NCBI RefSeq assembly: GCF_016583985.1
Contig: NZ_NRSD01000010.1
Coordinates: forward strand, 62,001 to 126,000
Reading direction: 5' to 3'
DNA length: 64,000 bases
DNA from: Thiocapsa imhoffii
GTDB lineage: Bacteria; Pseudomonadota; Gammaproteobacteria; Chromatiales; Chromatiaceae
The notes beneath the pieces are model-generated. The model was given only the letters and a program-made list of their open reading frames with translations. It was not told where the DNA came from and made no database searches. The translations under genes and the position numbers were made by a program. Positions within the stretch are counted from its first letter, which is position 1; each line of letters starts with the position of its first letter. This document shows, one piece after another, positions 10,232 through 18,946 of the stretch.

Positions 10232-10993
10232 ATGATACTACGCACATTTTTTACAAAAATTGGTCTTCTGATCATCATTGCTTTGCTGTCTAGCCAATCG
10301 GCTGCTTTCACATCAACTCTAGATGATTCGGCACGCATTGTTGCTAAGCTCATCAATCAAATAAACAAATCTGGAAAAATATACAAAAACAATCAGCACC
10401 TACTAAAAGAAATGGGAAAAAATATCGATGATTTCGTAGTGCCACTATCTAAATACACAAAAGAAGAAAGAATAAAATTACTATTAGACGTCGCTGAAAA
10501 CAAAAAAATCATTAAAGGCACCGAAAAATTAAAGATAAATCGCGCACTTTTGAAGAATGAAATAAAAGAAGATGACTTGATTAAAATCATCAGAACGGGT
10601 GGTAGTGCTGATGATCTCCTAATTAAAGCAAGAATCCCGCATAACCAAAAGTATGCTGGAAAAATTTATCATGTTGATGCTGAAAAGCATCCAAATATTT
10701 CAAAAAAATATCCAAATGGCGTAAAGTTTACAGATGAAGGGTATCCTGACTTTAGTCCATATGCGAAAGCTAAGACCAAAGTAGAGGGTTTGACAGGAAG
10801 TCACTACGATGATGTGATCAAATCAAATAGAGCAATGGGCTACAAGAAAACGCCGGAAGGGTATACTTGGCATCATGTAGAAGATTGTTTAACAATGATT
10901 CTAGTTCCAACAGATCTGCACAATGTAGTCAGACACTCCGGTGGCGCTGAAAAACTTCGAAAAGGGGGTGTGGGATGTCAAGCATTATTCTAG
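10232..10993 (+). CDS. Secreted HNH/EndoVII-fold (WHH-like) nuclease toxin
   Basis: 253 residues. The N-terminus (TFFTKIGLLIIIALLSSQSAAF) is a signal peptide, followed by a lysine-rich helical region and a C-terminal nuclease domain ending GYTWHHVEDCLTMILVPTDLHNVVRHSGG. The W-H-H...LVP..LH..VRH(T/S)GG signature is that of the HNH/EndoVII superfamily of polymorphic toxins. There is no long delivery domain such as RHS, PAAR or an adhesin, so the toxin is probably exported on its own or released through another route. It overlaps the next gene, a SUKH immunity gene, by 19 bases. Base composition is strongly AT-rich compared with the flanks, which indicates transfer. The target (DNA or RNA) cannot be told from sequence. 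Confidence 0.75.
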   Translation: MILRTFFTKIGLLIIIALLSSQSAAFTSTLDDSARIVAKLINQINKSGKIYKNNQHLLKEMGKNIDDFVVPLSKYTKEERIKLLLDVAENKKIIKGTEKLKINRALLKNEIKEDDLIKIIRTGGSADDLLIKARIPHNQKYAGKIYHVDAEKHPNISKKYPNGVKFTDEGYPDFSPYAKAKTKVEGLTGSHYDDVIKSNRAMGYKKTPEGYTWHHVEDCLTMILVPTDLHNVVRHSGGAEKLRKGGVGCQALF

Positions 10994-11448
10994 AACCAAA
11001 AGAAAAGCTTACAGAATCAAAAATAATTAATGCAGAGGAAGAGATCAATTTAAAGCTGCCATCTGATTACAAGAAATTTCTGTTAAGAACCAATGGAGGT
11101 TATCCAGAAAAAGGAGCTTTCATGATAGATTTCGGTCACGACCGAATACAGATAGGTCATGTCAATTATTTTTTATCCATTTATGATGGAGAACATTCAA
11201 ATCTAGTCGATTATGTAAAAACTTATACTGAAAGATTGCCAGAAGGGCTTCTACCCGTTGCCTATGATGATCAAGGAAATTTAGTAGTCTTAAAGATAAA
11301 TGGGGAAAACAAGGGTAAAGTTTATTTTTGGGATCATGATCAGGAGGGTTATGATGATTACGATCCAGAAAAACCCGAGATGGGTTTCGTTGCGGATAAC
11401 TTTGATAAGTTTATTTCTGAACTTGGAAAAGCGGATTCGTCTACATAA
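10975..11448 (+). CDS. SMI1/KNR4 (SUKH) family immunity protein
   Basis: 157 residues with typical SUKH features: N-terminal ESKIINAEEEINLKLPSDYKKFLLRTNGG, then GLLPVAYDDQGNLVVLKI, and GKVYFWDHDQEG near the C-terminus. The ATG at 10975 lies inside the end of the toxin gene, preceded by GGGGGTGTGGG. SUKH proteins bind and neutralise cognate nuclease toxins in the cytoplasm; the overlap with the WHH-type toxin gene makes that pairing very likely. No signal peptide, as expected for a cytoplasmic antidote. Confidence 0.88.
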   Translation: MSSIILEPKEKLTESKIINAEEEINLKLPSDYKKFLLRTNGGYPEKGAFMIDFGHDRIQIGHVNYFLSIYDGEHSNLVDYVKTYTERLPEGLLPVAYDDQGNLVVLKINGENKGKVYFWDHDQEGYDDYDPEKPEMGFVADNFDKFISELGKADSST

Positions 11449-11527
11449 AACATGCTAAAGGGAACAAGGATTAATTCTTGGAGCATGCACAGAATAAAGC
11501 TTAAATTGTTAAAGTCAGGAGAAGAAG

Positions 11528-12808
11528 ATGAGCCTTAATGCAAAGAGCCCTAAGTCAAAGAGCACTCTTTTGTACTCATTTTTTTTATTAGGCTGTTTGG
11601 CTACATTTCCTGTTTTTCCCTCACCCGAGATTGATGCAACTTTTAAAGAACTCTACCCAGATCCATGGTGGTCAACATCGTGGGGTATTGCCGCAATAAG
11701 CATAGGTGCCGCTGTAGCTGTAGCTGGTGCAGTTGCGTTTACGGTAGCAACAGCAGGTGCAGGTGGCGCCATGCTCGGAGCCGCTGGCGGATGGATTACA
11801 ACAGTTGGCAGTGCAGTTGGGATGGCCGCTGGCTATGGTAGCGGAGCAGCAGCGGCGGGGCTTGCAATATTAGGTGGAGGCACGCTCGCTTCAGGAGGTT
11901 TCGGTATGGCGGGTGGCGCTTTTGTTATAGCTGCTTTGACAGGAGCAGCAACCGGTGTAATAACAGACATTTCGATTTCTGTGGCTGCGGATGCAATCCT
12001 CAAAGAACCCTACCGTAGATATGAGTATATTAAGGTTCCACTAATCGAAAAAAAAGGTAGTAAAGATGTCCGAAATATCGTAAAAGAATTAAAGGAAGTT
12101 GAAGAGAATTTCGCAAAGGAAAAAATTGGAAAAGAAGAATTTGAAAATGAAACAAACCGACTATCTTCCGAGCTTATAAATAAAGCATCAAATGTTTGCG
12201 AAAGCAAACAAAAAGACAAGAATTCCTTGTTTGATGCTATCAACATAGCCATTCTTTCTTATAACAAACAAGATGAAGAAATACAGAAATTATGTTGGGA
12301 TTCAGTATGGCCGCACGCTAAGAATGGTTCTTTTTTAAATTATCTTAGTGCTCTTAATTTACTAAGTGAGGGCCAATACGAAAAAGCCATAAAAGACTTA
12401 GAGACTGCTGTCGCTAAAGAGCCGACGGCTCTACAGCCTTATATTTTATACATCATGTCCCTAAATGATCTCGATGAACATAAAAAATCATTAAAAGTAG
12501 CAAAAGATGGCTTGAAAAACGTTAGCAAGAAAAATTATCATTTGCTTTTTGCTGCAGGCAATGCATCTTTTTATCTAAAAGATTATGATTCGGCTGCGAA
12601 TTATTACGAGAAGGCATATAACGCAATCTCGGAGGACATGATTAAAACGGATACAGCAATGATGGCCGCAATTTCCTATCATGAGGCCGATGATAATAAA
12701 TCCGCATGGAAATGGTACGAAAGAGCATTAAAAACACTTGGAAAAAACAACGAAGACTACAAAGCAGAGATAACAAGAAGATGGAGTGATATAACTAACG
12801 AGACATGA
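11528..12808 (+). CDS. Gly/Ala-rich membrane or exported protein with TPRs
   Basis: 426 residues after AGGAGAAGAAG. A signal-like segment (LLYSFFLLGCLATFPVFP, with a possible lipobox Leu-Gly-Cys) is followed by about 110 hydrophobic Gly/Ala-rich residues (AAISIGAAVAVAGAVAF, GGAMLGAAGGWITTVGSAVG, GLAILGGGTLASGGFGMAGG), glycine-zipper-like and reminiscent of pore-forming or bacteriocin-like segments. The second half is lysine/glutamate-rich and ends in TPR-like repeats (SALNLLSEGQYEKAIKDLETAV, FYLKDYDSAANYYEKAYNAI). The gene has the same AT-rich composition as the toxin/immunity pair and follows it by 79 bases. It may help anchor, export or deliver the toxin; that is inference. No closer family recognised. 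Confidence 0.6.
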   Translation: MSLNAKSPKSKSTLLYSFFLLGCLATFPVFPSPEIDATFKELYPDPWWSTSWGIAAISIGAAVAVAGAVAFTVATAGAGGAMLGAAGGWITTVGSAVGMAAGYGSGAAAAGLAILGGGTLASGGFGMAGGAFVIAALTGAATGVITDISISVAADAILKEPYRRYEYIKVPLIEKKGSKDVRNIVKELKEVEENFAKEKIGKEEFENETNRLSSELINKASNVCESKQKDKNSLFDAINIAILSYNKQDEEIQKLCWDSVWPHAKNGSFLNYLSALNLLSEGQYEKAIKDLETAVAKEPTALQPYILYIMSLNDLDEHKKSLKVAKDGLKNVSKKNYHLLFAAGNASFYLKDYDSAANYYEKAYNAISEDMIKTDTAMMAAISYHEADDNKSAWKWYERALKTLGKNNEDYKAEITRRWSDITNET

Positions 12809-12909
12809 TTCCTGAAATCTGGCTCTCCCGGATCTCACGGGGTCACGTTAACTTATAAATCAGTTACTTGATGGCGGTGCTCCGCTAAAATGTCATGCGA
12901 GCGCTTTTG

Positions 12910-13828
12910 ATGATGACTTTCGATCAGGACACGATTCGGGACCTTTTAAATCTTCCTGACATCGCGATTGACCGGGTGGTTTTAGGTGAACGCAAGATGT
13001 TGAGGATTGACGTTCATAGTACCTTTGGTTCCCAGGAAGGAACGCAATGTCACCGTTGTGGCAAGCCGATTGATCATGCTTATGGTTTGGGCAATGAGTT
13101 CGAACTTCGACATTTGCCGCTAATCGAATACCGAGTGCTGTTAATTTTACGCCCGAAGCGCGATCAATTTCGCTCCTGTGAGGGACACCCAACGACAAGT
13201 CAAACCCCTCATGGTATACACCATGCACCTCAGTCACGAAAGCTTACGAGCAACAGATGCTTATGGAACTGATCAACAGCACGCTTGAAGATGTGAGCCG
13301 GAAACAGGCCATTGGCGTTGATGCGTGACAAGGCATCCTTGATCTTCAAATGAGCGCCGCCATCGATTGGAATCCAATTCAAAATCTCGAAGTGGTCGGG
13401 ATCGATGAGATTGCACTGAAGACAGGACATCGCGATGTTGTTGTTGTGGTCAGTGCCTATTTCATCGGCCTGCTCAGCGAGCGCACCAAATCAAAGACGC
13501 TCACGATGCGTGCGAAGCGCTCACAATGATTGATGAAAGCCCTCTCTCAACAGGACAAGGAAAACGTCAAATTCGTCGCTGGATGCGACAACTCTCGAAT
13601 CGCGGTATCAGGTGTTTCGATCGCTTTCTTGGGACGCTTAGAACTCATTTCGCTGAGATCACTCATTATTTTGTCAACCGTCAGACGAGCGGGTTTGTAG
13701 AAGGTCTCAACAATCAATTGAAAGTCCTCAAATGACGCTGTTACGGTATCACCAACCTCGCCCATCTGTATCAAAGAGTGTGCTTGGATCTCAACGGATA
13801 CGCTCGCTTCGGCGTGGAGTCAATATGA
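12910..13828 (+). pseudogene. ISL3-family transposase, copy 1, broken
   Basis: Starts MMTFDQDTIRDLLNLPDIAI, with the N-terminal zinc ribbon CHRCGKPID and the LPLIEYRVLL segment of ISL3 transposases. It then passes a frameshift near 13160, an in-frame TGA at about 13326, and the first DDE Asp region (VVGIDEIALKTGHRD). After VSAYFIGLLSERTK it is joined by a deletion to KTLTMRAKRSQ. The rest (GKRQIRRWMRQL, HYFVNRQTSGFVEGLNNQLKVLK) holds the last catalytic Glu and reaches TGA at 13733. Homology continues to RCYGITNLAHLYQRVCLDLNGYARFG. Confidence 0.85.
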
Positions 13829-13881
13829 ATCAATGAGTTAGAGTTTTCGTGTTCAGCGACTTTTCGTAGTTGATGTGTACG

Positions 13882-14011
13882 CAAAATATAGCGTTAAATA
13901 ATTGTTTTTAAATTGGTTTCACATTCCCCTGAAATCCGGGAGAGCCTAAAATATAGTGTTAAATAATTGTTTTTAAATTGATTTCACATTCCCCTGAAAT
14001 CCGGGAGAGCC
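13882..14011. repeat. Tandem duplication of an ISL3 right end (2 x 65 bp)
   Basis: Two near-identical 65-base units, each running from AAAATATAG to the inverted repeat CCGGGAGAGCC. They differ at only a few positions. This looks like replication slippage or abortive transposition at the element end. Confidence 0.8.
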
Positions 14012-14459
14012 CGAAATCTTTTCTAAATGACAACGCGGTTGTTCACTTGCAGGGAACGGATGCGAATGGGGTCGAAAAGCATGAAAAGCTCCAGAAAAGC
14101 AGCAGGAAGTTGTGATGTAGATAGGGAGGCACCTCGCCCCCTCATGGCCGGCATGCCGGGCGGGGCGGTCAGATCGCGCACAGCCGAGTGACCGGATCAC
14201 ACAAAACGTCAGCGGTCGTGGGCCTCACAGAAACGCACGTTGCCGGCAATCACCCGGCGGGTGCTACCAGCAGCCACCAGGATGGTAAGGCGACACGCCA
14301 AATTGGAAGCGATTGGGGCGAAGACTATGGATCCGCTTGATCGACGCCACCATTGGCTTGACGGCCGCAGATCCTGAACCGACCGATTGCCCAAACGCTT
14401 GCAAGCACGCCCACGGGTCGCGATCTCATGACCAGGTCAATTTGCCATCGAGTCATTGC
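14012..14459. other. Gap without a convincing gene
   Basis: About 450 bases between the ISL3 copy and the glycosyltransferase. The frame of the glycosyltransferase is open from 14313 but the extra residues have no family character. No RNA gene or repeat recognised. Confidence 0.35.
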
Positions 14460-15167
14460 GTGCAAGCTGTCGCGCTCACATCCTTAAGTCTGATCGTGCC
14501 AACACGGCGGCTGGATGCGGCGCTCGCTGGCCGAGTGCAGGGCATGGCCGCACGACTGGGCGCCGGTGAGATCCTGTTTGTTGAGCCAGCGGACGCCAGC
14601 CCGGTTCTCCCAGTACCGGGGCTTCACGCCCACGCGCGGCGGCTGAGAGCACCGCGTGGTCGCGGTACTCAGTGCAACCGCGGCGGCTTCGCGGCACATG
14701 GGGCGTGGCTGATGTTTCTGCACGATGACACCCTGCTCCCGCACGACGCACCCACCCTACTCGCCACGGCGATGTCCGATCCCGCAATCGGGGCGGTCTG
14801 CTTCCGGCTGCGCTTTGACCGCGAGCACTGGCTATTGCGTCTCTACGCCTTCGCCTCCCGGTTCGAGTCCCTATTCACAACCTTTGGTGATCAGACAATC
14901 GTCATCCGCCGCTCGCTTTTTCACGAACTGGGTGGCTTTCCCGCGTGGCCGCTGTTCGAGGATGTCGAACTGGCTCGGCGGCTGCGTCGTCGCAGCCGGA
15001 TTCGCAAACTGCCCAGTGCGATCGTGACCTCGGCGCGGCGCTATGAGGCAAACGGTATCGTTAGGCAGCAACTCGCCAATGGAGTGCTGCTCGCACGCTT
15101 TCTACTCGGTGACTCCCCTCACCGGCTCGCTCAGCTCTACGAGCGGCAGCGGGGGGCAACGGAATGA
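14460..15167 (+). CDS. GT2-like glycosyltransferase (TIGR04283-like)
   Basis: From a GTG at 14460, about 235 residues. A first strand LTSLSLIVPTRRLDAAL is followed by ARRLRAPRGRGTQCNRGGFAAHGAWLMFLHDDTLLP, in which HDD is the DxD-like nucleotide-sugar site. Then come AVCFRLRFD, VIRRSLFHELGGFPAWPLFEDVELARRLRR and the tail ANGVLLARFLLGDSPHRLAQLYE. This is the pattern of the small glycosyltransferases placed in the TIGR04283 group, some of which work in arsenosugar synthesis. The N-terminal strand lacks the usual acidic loop and no strong ribosome binding site was seen, so the start is uncertain and the 5' end may be damaged. It lies between inverted ISL3 copies. The substrate is unknown. Confidence 0.6.
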   Translation: MQAVALTSLSLIVPTRRLDAALAGRVQGMAARLGAGEILFVEPADASPVLPVPGLHAHARRLRAPRGRGTQCNRGGFAAHGAWLMFLHDDTLLPHDAPTLLATAMSDPAIGAVCFRLRFDREHWLLRLYAFASRFESLFTTFGDQTIVIRRSLFHELGGFPAWPLFEDVELARRLRRRSRIRKLPSAIVTSARRYEANGIVRQQLANGVLLARFLLGDSPHRLAQLYERQRGATE

Positions 15168-15458
15168 CGCTGGATCGGGAGGTGGCCCTAGTCCATCTGG
15201 TCTCTTGCCCAGGAATGATCAGACCTTCTTCTCGTTCTGGAACAGCCTGTTCGGTTCGCTGCGCCTCTGTCTGACTGAAGTTCACGACACACTCTGACGC
15301 ACAATTCAGAGATCTGTTGAACCTACCGAAATGACCAGAGTTCATGTAGCGTCATCTTTTTGAGCAGTGAACCCGACACGGCTGTGATGGCTAATACGGC
15401 GTGTGATATGCGAGCATGTCATTTGGTCATATAGGAAGATCACAAGCGAAGTAACATC

Positions 15459-16232
15459 ATGGAACTCACCCTCATCCTTGCGCCATTCTGGAACGCCCTA
15501 TGGTGGCTGATCCCGCTGGTTATCCTCGCGGGTCTATTGCGATCGCCCTGGATCAAGGGGGCTATTGGCGAGGCCCTAGTCCGAGTCGCGATCCGGTGGC
15601 GGCTGGATCGCAAGACCTATCGCGCCCTGCATGACCTCACGCTACCGACTCCGGACGGAACCACTCAGATCGATCATGTCCTAGTATCGCCTTACGGTCT
15701 TTTCGTGATCGAGACGAAGAACCTGCGCGGTTGGATCTTCGGCGGTGAGCGGCAGGCCCAGTGGACGCAGAAGATCTATCGACACACCAGCAAGTTTCAG
15801 AATCCGCTGCGCCAGAACTACAAGCATGTCAAAGCCCTTGCGGCAGCGCTCGAGATGCCGGACGCGATGATCCACTCAGTGGTGGTCTTCGTCGGCGCGA
15901 GCACCTTCAAGACGCCGATGCCGGCGAACGTCACCACAGGCGAAGGCTTTGTGCGCTACATCCGATCCTTTCACGAGCCCGTGTTGAGCGCGGACGCGGT
16001 CGAGGATCTTGCGCAGCGGCTTGCAGATCGGCGGCTAGCGCCGACCCGTCAGACTCACAGGTCGCATGTCGCTCACCTCAAGACGCGCGCCAATCCGCAT
16101 GCGAAGCGACGTTGCCCGACGTGCGGGAACCCACTGGTACTACGCACTGTGAAGAATGGGTCAAGGAGCGGCGAGCGCTTCTGGGGATGTTCAGAGTATC
16201 CGAAGTGTCGATTCACACAGCACCTGGGGTGA
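15459..16232 (+). CDS. NERD-domain protein with topoisomerase-type zinc finger
   Basis: 257 residues. An N-terminal membrane segment (FWNALWWLIPLVILAGLL, about residues 9-26) precedes a NERD nuclease-related domain. The domain contains KGAIGEALV, the TQIDHVLVSPYGLFVIETKN core (D and E-x-K of the restriction-like fold, about 70-90) and FQNPLRQNYKHVKAL. The C-terminus has a four-cysteine finger, CPTCGNPLVLR...FWGCSEYPKCRFT, as in the tail of topoisomerase I. The combination suggests a membrane-anchored DNA-processing enzyme. Catalytic residues appear intact. It lies in the segment bounded by inverted ISL3 copies. NERD proteins often lie in plasmids and defence islands; the exact role is not known. 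Confidence 0.85.
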   Translation: MELTLILAPFWNALWWLIPLVILAGLLRSPWIKGAIGEALVRVAIRWRLDRKTYRALHDLTLPTPDGTTQIDHVLVSPYGLFVIETKNLRGWIFGGERQAQWTQKIYRHTSKFQNPLRQNYKHVKALAAALEMPDAMIHSVVVFVGASTFKTPMPANVTTGEGFVRYIRSFHEPVLSADAVEDLAQRLADRRLAPTRQTHRSHVAHLKTRANPHAKRRCPTCGNPLVLRTVKNGSRSGERFWGCSEYPKCRFTQHLG

Positions 16233-16349
16233 TGTAGAGAAAGATCTCATCGTCACCGGCCAGTCGAACACTGACGGTATGGGTTAACACCGGGGAGCTG
16301 ATTGTGGCCAACGCGGTTGCGATATTTGTCAACAAAGTTGTCCGGTTTT

Positions 16350-17150
16350 TCATGCGGCCTGAGCGAGTGTCGAGCCTGGTTTTTTGGCATATTGCTTGGG
16401 TGGGTTGAGCCAGACATGATCTATCGGCGTCCAGTTGCGCGTATGCCGCGACCAGCGGTTCGGATGCATCCGTTGGGCCTCTACGTCGACCCGCTGCCGG
16501 TGCGCTAGGATCGCGATGTCTTCCACACGATGAAACTGGCCGGGGGGTGACGAAACGGATCATGCTGTGGCGATGTTCCTTCTTGTCCCAGTGGACGAAG
16601 CGCGCGACCCGGGCGCGGGCCTCGGCCGCCACCGCCTCGTCGATCAGGACCTGAACCAAGGTACGGGTCGCGGGCGTGCTCATGCGTCTTCGTCGTCCCC
16701 CCCGATCGCCTGGGCTGTTTTTTCAACACCAGCAAGGCCGCCGCCTCGTCCAGTGCGTTCTCCTTGCGGCGCAGCGCGTACTCCAGGTCGCGCACGCGCT
16801 GCGTCTGCTCATGCTGCCAAGCCGCGCGCTCGTCCCGGGTCAGCTTTTTGGGATCGGCGCTGCCGGCCATGGCGGCCTCCTTCCAGCGCTCGATCTGCTC
16901 GGGATACAGACCCTTGCGCCGGCCCCGCTCCGATCGCGCCTGCTCATTCAGTGCGGCGGTCTCGATCACCACTGCAAGCTTGTCCCGACCACTCCAGGAT
17001 TCCGGGTTCGCCGGATCCGCCGACACCACATGCCCCCGATTCTAGTACTCGCGCAGCCAGGCAAACAGTGTAGGCTCCGAGCTCCCCGTCACCCGGTGCA
17101 CATCAACCACCGTGCGGGCATTTGGCGGCATCATCTTCTCGATCACTTCG
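16350..17150 (-). pseudogene. IS3-family transposase remnant, OrfA/OrfB with internal deletion
   Basis: Read leftwards. The first piece (PPNARTVVDVHRVTGSSEPTLFAWLREY, then a stop at about 17044) and RKGLYPEQIERWKEAAMAG with a heptad-rich tail (RVRDLEYALRRKENALDEAAALLVLKK) are OrfA/linker-like. TRTLVQVLIDEAVAAEARARVA is the start of OrfB. It then jumps directly to RFVHWDKKEHRHSMIRFVTP, normally near the OrfB end, so the DDE domain is deleted. The tail RNWTPIDHVWLNP continues in another frame to the TGA at 16350-16352. The right side abuts the IS5 fragment at 17152. Confidence 0.75.
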
Positions 17151-17151
17151 G

Positions 17152-17455
17152 CTTTCTTGGCGCAACAACTGATGATGGACATGGAGCCGACATTCGATTA
17201 CCACATAAAAGGCCAGAGTGGTCAAAACTGAATCGACATCCGCGCTTGACCAAGATTCAACAAAGAGCGAATCGTCATCACTCAAGTATCCGTGTCCTCG
17301 TCGAGCATGCGATCGCTGGAATGGAATCATTTAACTGCCTTACCCACCGGATTCAGAACCAGTCATCCTCAAGAATAGATCACTTTTTCAGCATTGCTGG
17401 TGGTCTTTGGAACTAAAAAAATTCATAGATTTCAACATCTAGACATTCGTAACAA
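17152..17455 (+). pseudogene. 3' fragment of IS5-family transposase, copy 2
   Basis: Encodes FLGATTDDGHGADIRLPHKRPEW, RQQRANRHHSSIRV-like sequence, and VLVEHAIAGMESFNCLTHRIQ, matching the end of the transposase at 9885-10196 closely in DNA and protein. Its 5' part is missing where it meets the IS3 remnant. Its right end was split by ISL3 copy 2: the remaining CGTAACAACTCT is found at 18937, beyond that element. Confidence 0.85.
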
Positions 17456-18936
17456 GGCTCTCCCGGATTTCAGGGGAATGTAAAAACGATTTAAAAACCA
17501 TTTTTACCCCTAGATTTGACGTACACATCAACTACGAAAAGTCGCTGAACACGAAAACTCTAACGCATTGATTCATATTGGCTCCGCGCCGAAGCGAGCG
17601 TATCCGTTGAGATCCAAGCACGCTCTTTGATACAGATGGGCGAGGTTGGTGATGCCGTAACAGCGTTATTTGAGGACTTTCAATTGATTGTTGAGACCTT
17701 CTACAAACCCGCTCGTCTGACGGTTGACAAAATAATGAGTGATCTCAGCGAAATGAGTTCTAAGCGTCCCAAGAAAGCGATCGAAACACCTGATACCGCG
17801 ATTCGAGACCTGTCGCATCCAGCGACGAATTTGACGTTTTCCTTGTCCTGTTGAGAGAGGGCTTTCATCAATCATTGTGAGCGCTTCGCACGCACCGTGA
17901 GCGTTTTTGATTTGGGGTGAATGAACAAAAAAACGATTGAGGATACGACGCTCATCGTCGGTGAGATCCGCGCGGCGATGGCGCAAGAGCCAATGCACGT
18001 TTTTGAACTGATCCAATGTCGATTTCGTGAGCGTCCGCTGTAACCGCTTCCATTCCCGTTTTCGTAAGTTTTCAAAACTCTCTCGATACAGACGAGCAAT
18101 ATGAAAACGATCTGCACAAATGAGCAAACGTTTGCCGAAAACGGCTTTCGCAGCCCCGATGAAACCGGCATAGAGATCCGTGCAGATGACCTTGACGGTA
18201 CGTCGTAACCGCTTGGGAATACTGTTAAAAAATTCCCTTGACTGCGGCTTTGGTGCGCTCGCTGAGCAGTCCGATGACCTGCAGTATGCTGTTGATGTAG
18301 GCACTGACCACAACAACAACATCGCGATGTCCTTTCTTCAGTACAATCTCATCGATCCCGACCACTTCGAGATTTTGAATTGGATTCCAATCGATGGTGG
18401 CACTCATCTGACGATCAAGGATGCTTTGTAACACATCAACGCCAATGGCCTGTTTCCGGCTCACATCTTCAAGTGTGCTGTTGATCAGTTCCATAAGCAT
18501 CTGTTGTTCGTAAGCTTTCGTGACTGAGGTGCATGGTGTATACCATGAGGGGTTTGACTTGTCGTTGGGTGTCCCTCACAGGAGCGAAATTGATCGCGCT
18601 TCGGGCGTAAAATTAACAGCACTCAGTATTCGATTAGCGGCAAATGTCGAAGTTCGAACTCATTGCCCAAACCATAAGCATGATCAATCGACTTGCCACA
18701 ACGGTGACATTGCGTTCCTTCCTCGGAACCAAAGGTACTACGAACGTCAATCCTCAACATCTTGCGTTCACCTAAAACCACCCGGTCAATCGCGATGTCA
18801 GGAAGATTTAAAAGGTCCTGAATCGTGTCCTGATCGAAAGTCATCATAAAAAGCGCTCGAATGACATTTTAGCGGAGCACCGCCATCAAGTAACTGATTT
18901 ATATGATAACATGACCCCCTGAGATCCGGGAGAGCC
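17456..18936 (-). mobile_element. ISL3-family element, copy 2, with 8-bp target duplication
   Basis: Ends GGCTCTCCCGGATTTCAGGGG (17456) and CCCCTGAGATCCGGGAGAGCC (18936) form imperfect terminal inverted repeats. The flanks CGTAACAA at 17448-17455 and 18937-18944 are a perfect 8-base target duplication, the length known for ISL3. The target was the right end of an IS5 copy. It is 1481 bases long and longer than copy 1, so it shows the undeleted structure. Confidence 0.92.
17573..18847 (-). pseudogene. ISL3-family transposase, copy 2, broken
   Basis: Three leftward frames: MMTFDQDTIQDLLNLPDIAI with CHRCGKSIDH (18847-18623), MLMELINSTLEDVSRKQAIG to VVVVVSAYINSILQV (18500-18225), and IPKRLRRTVKVICTDLYAGF to GFVEGLNNQLKVLK (18250-17666). 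The last contains the second Asp region (CTDLYAGF) and final Glu (FVEGLNNQ). Stop and frame changes separate them. Both copies carry a stop directly after LKVLK (TAA here, TGA in copy 1) although homology continues beyond it. Confidence 0.85.
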
Positions 18937-18946
18937 CGTAACAACT

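Larger units (their letters stand above)
12821..14011 (+). mobile_element. ISL3-family element, copy 1, internally deleted
   Basis: The left end GGCTCTCCCGGATCTCACGG at 12821 matches, inverted, the right end CCTGAAATCCGGGAGAGCC. The right end occurs twice, ending at 13946 and 14011, because about 65 bases are tandemly duplicated (13882-13946 and 13947-14011). Compared with copy 2 at 17456-18936, about 360 bases of the transposase (CTDLYAGFIGAAKAVFG through the HEHR-like middle) are missing. The element is not able to move by itself. Confidence 0.85.
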
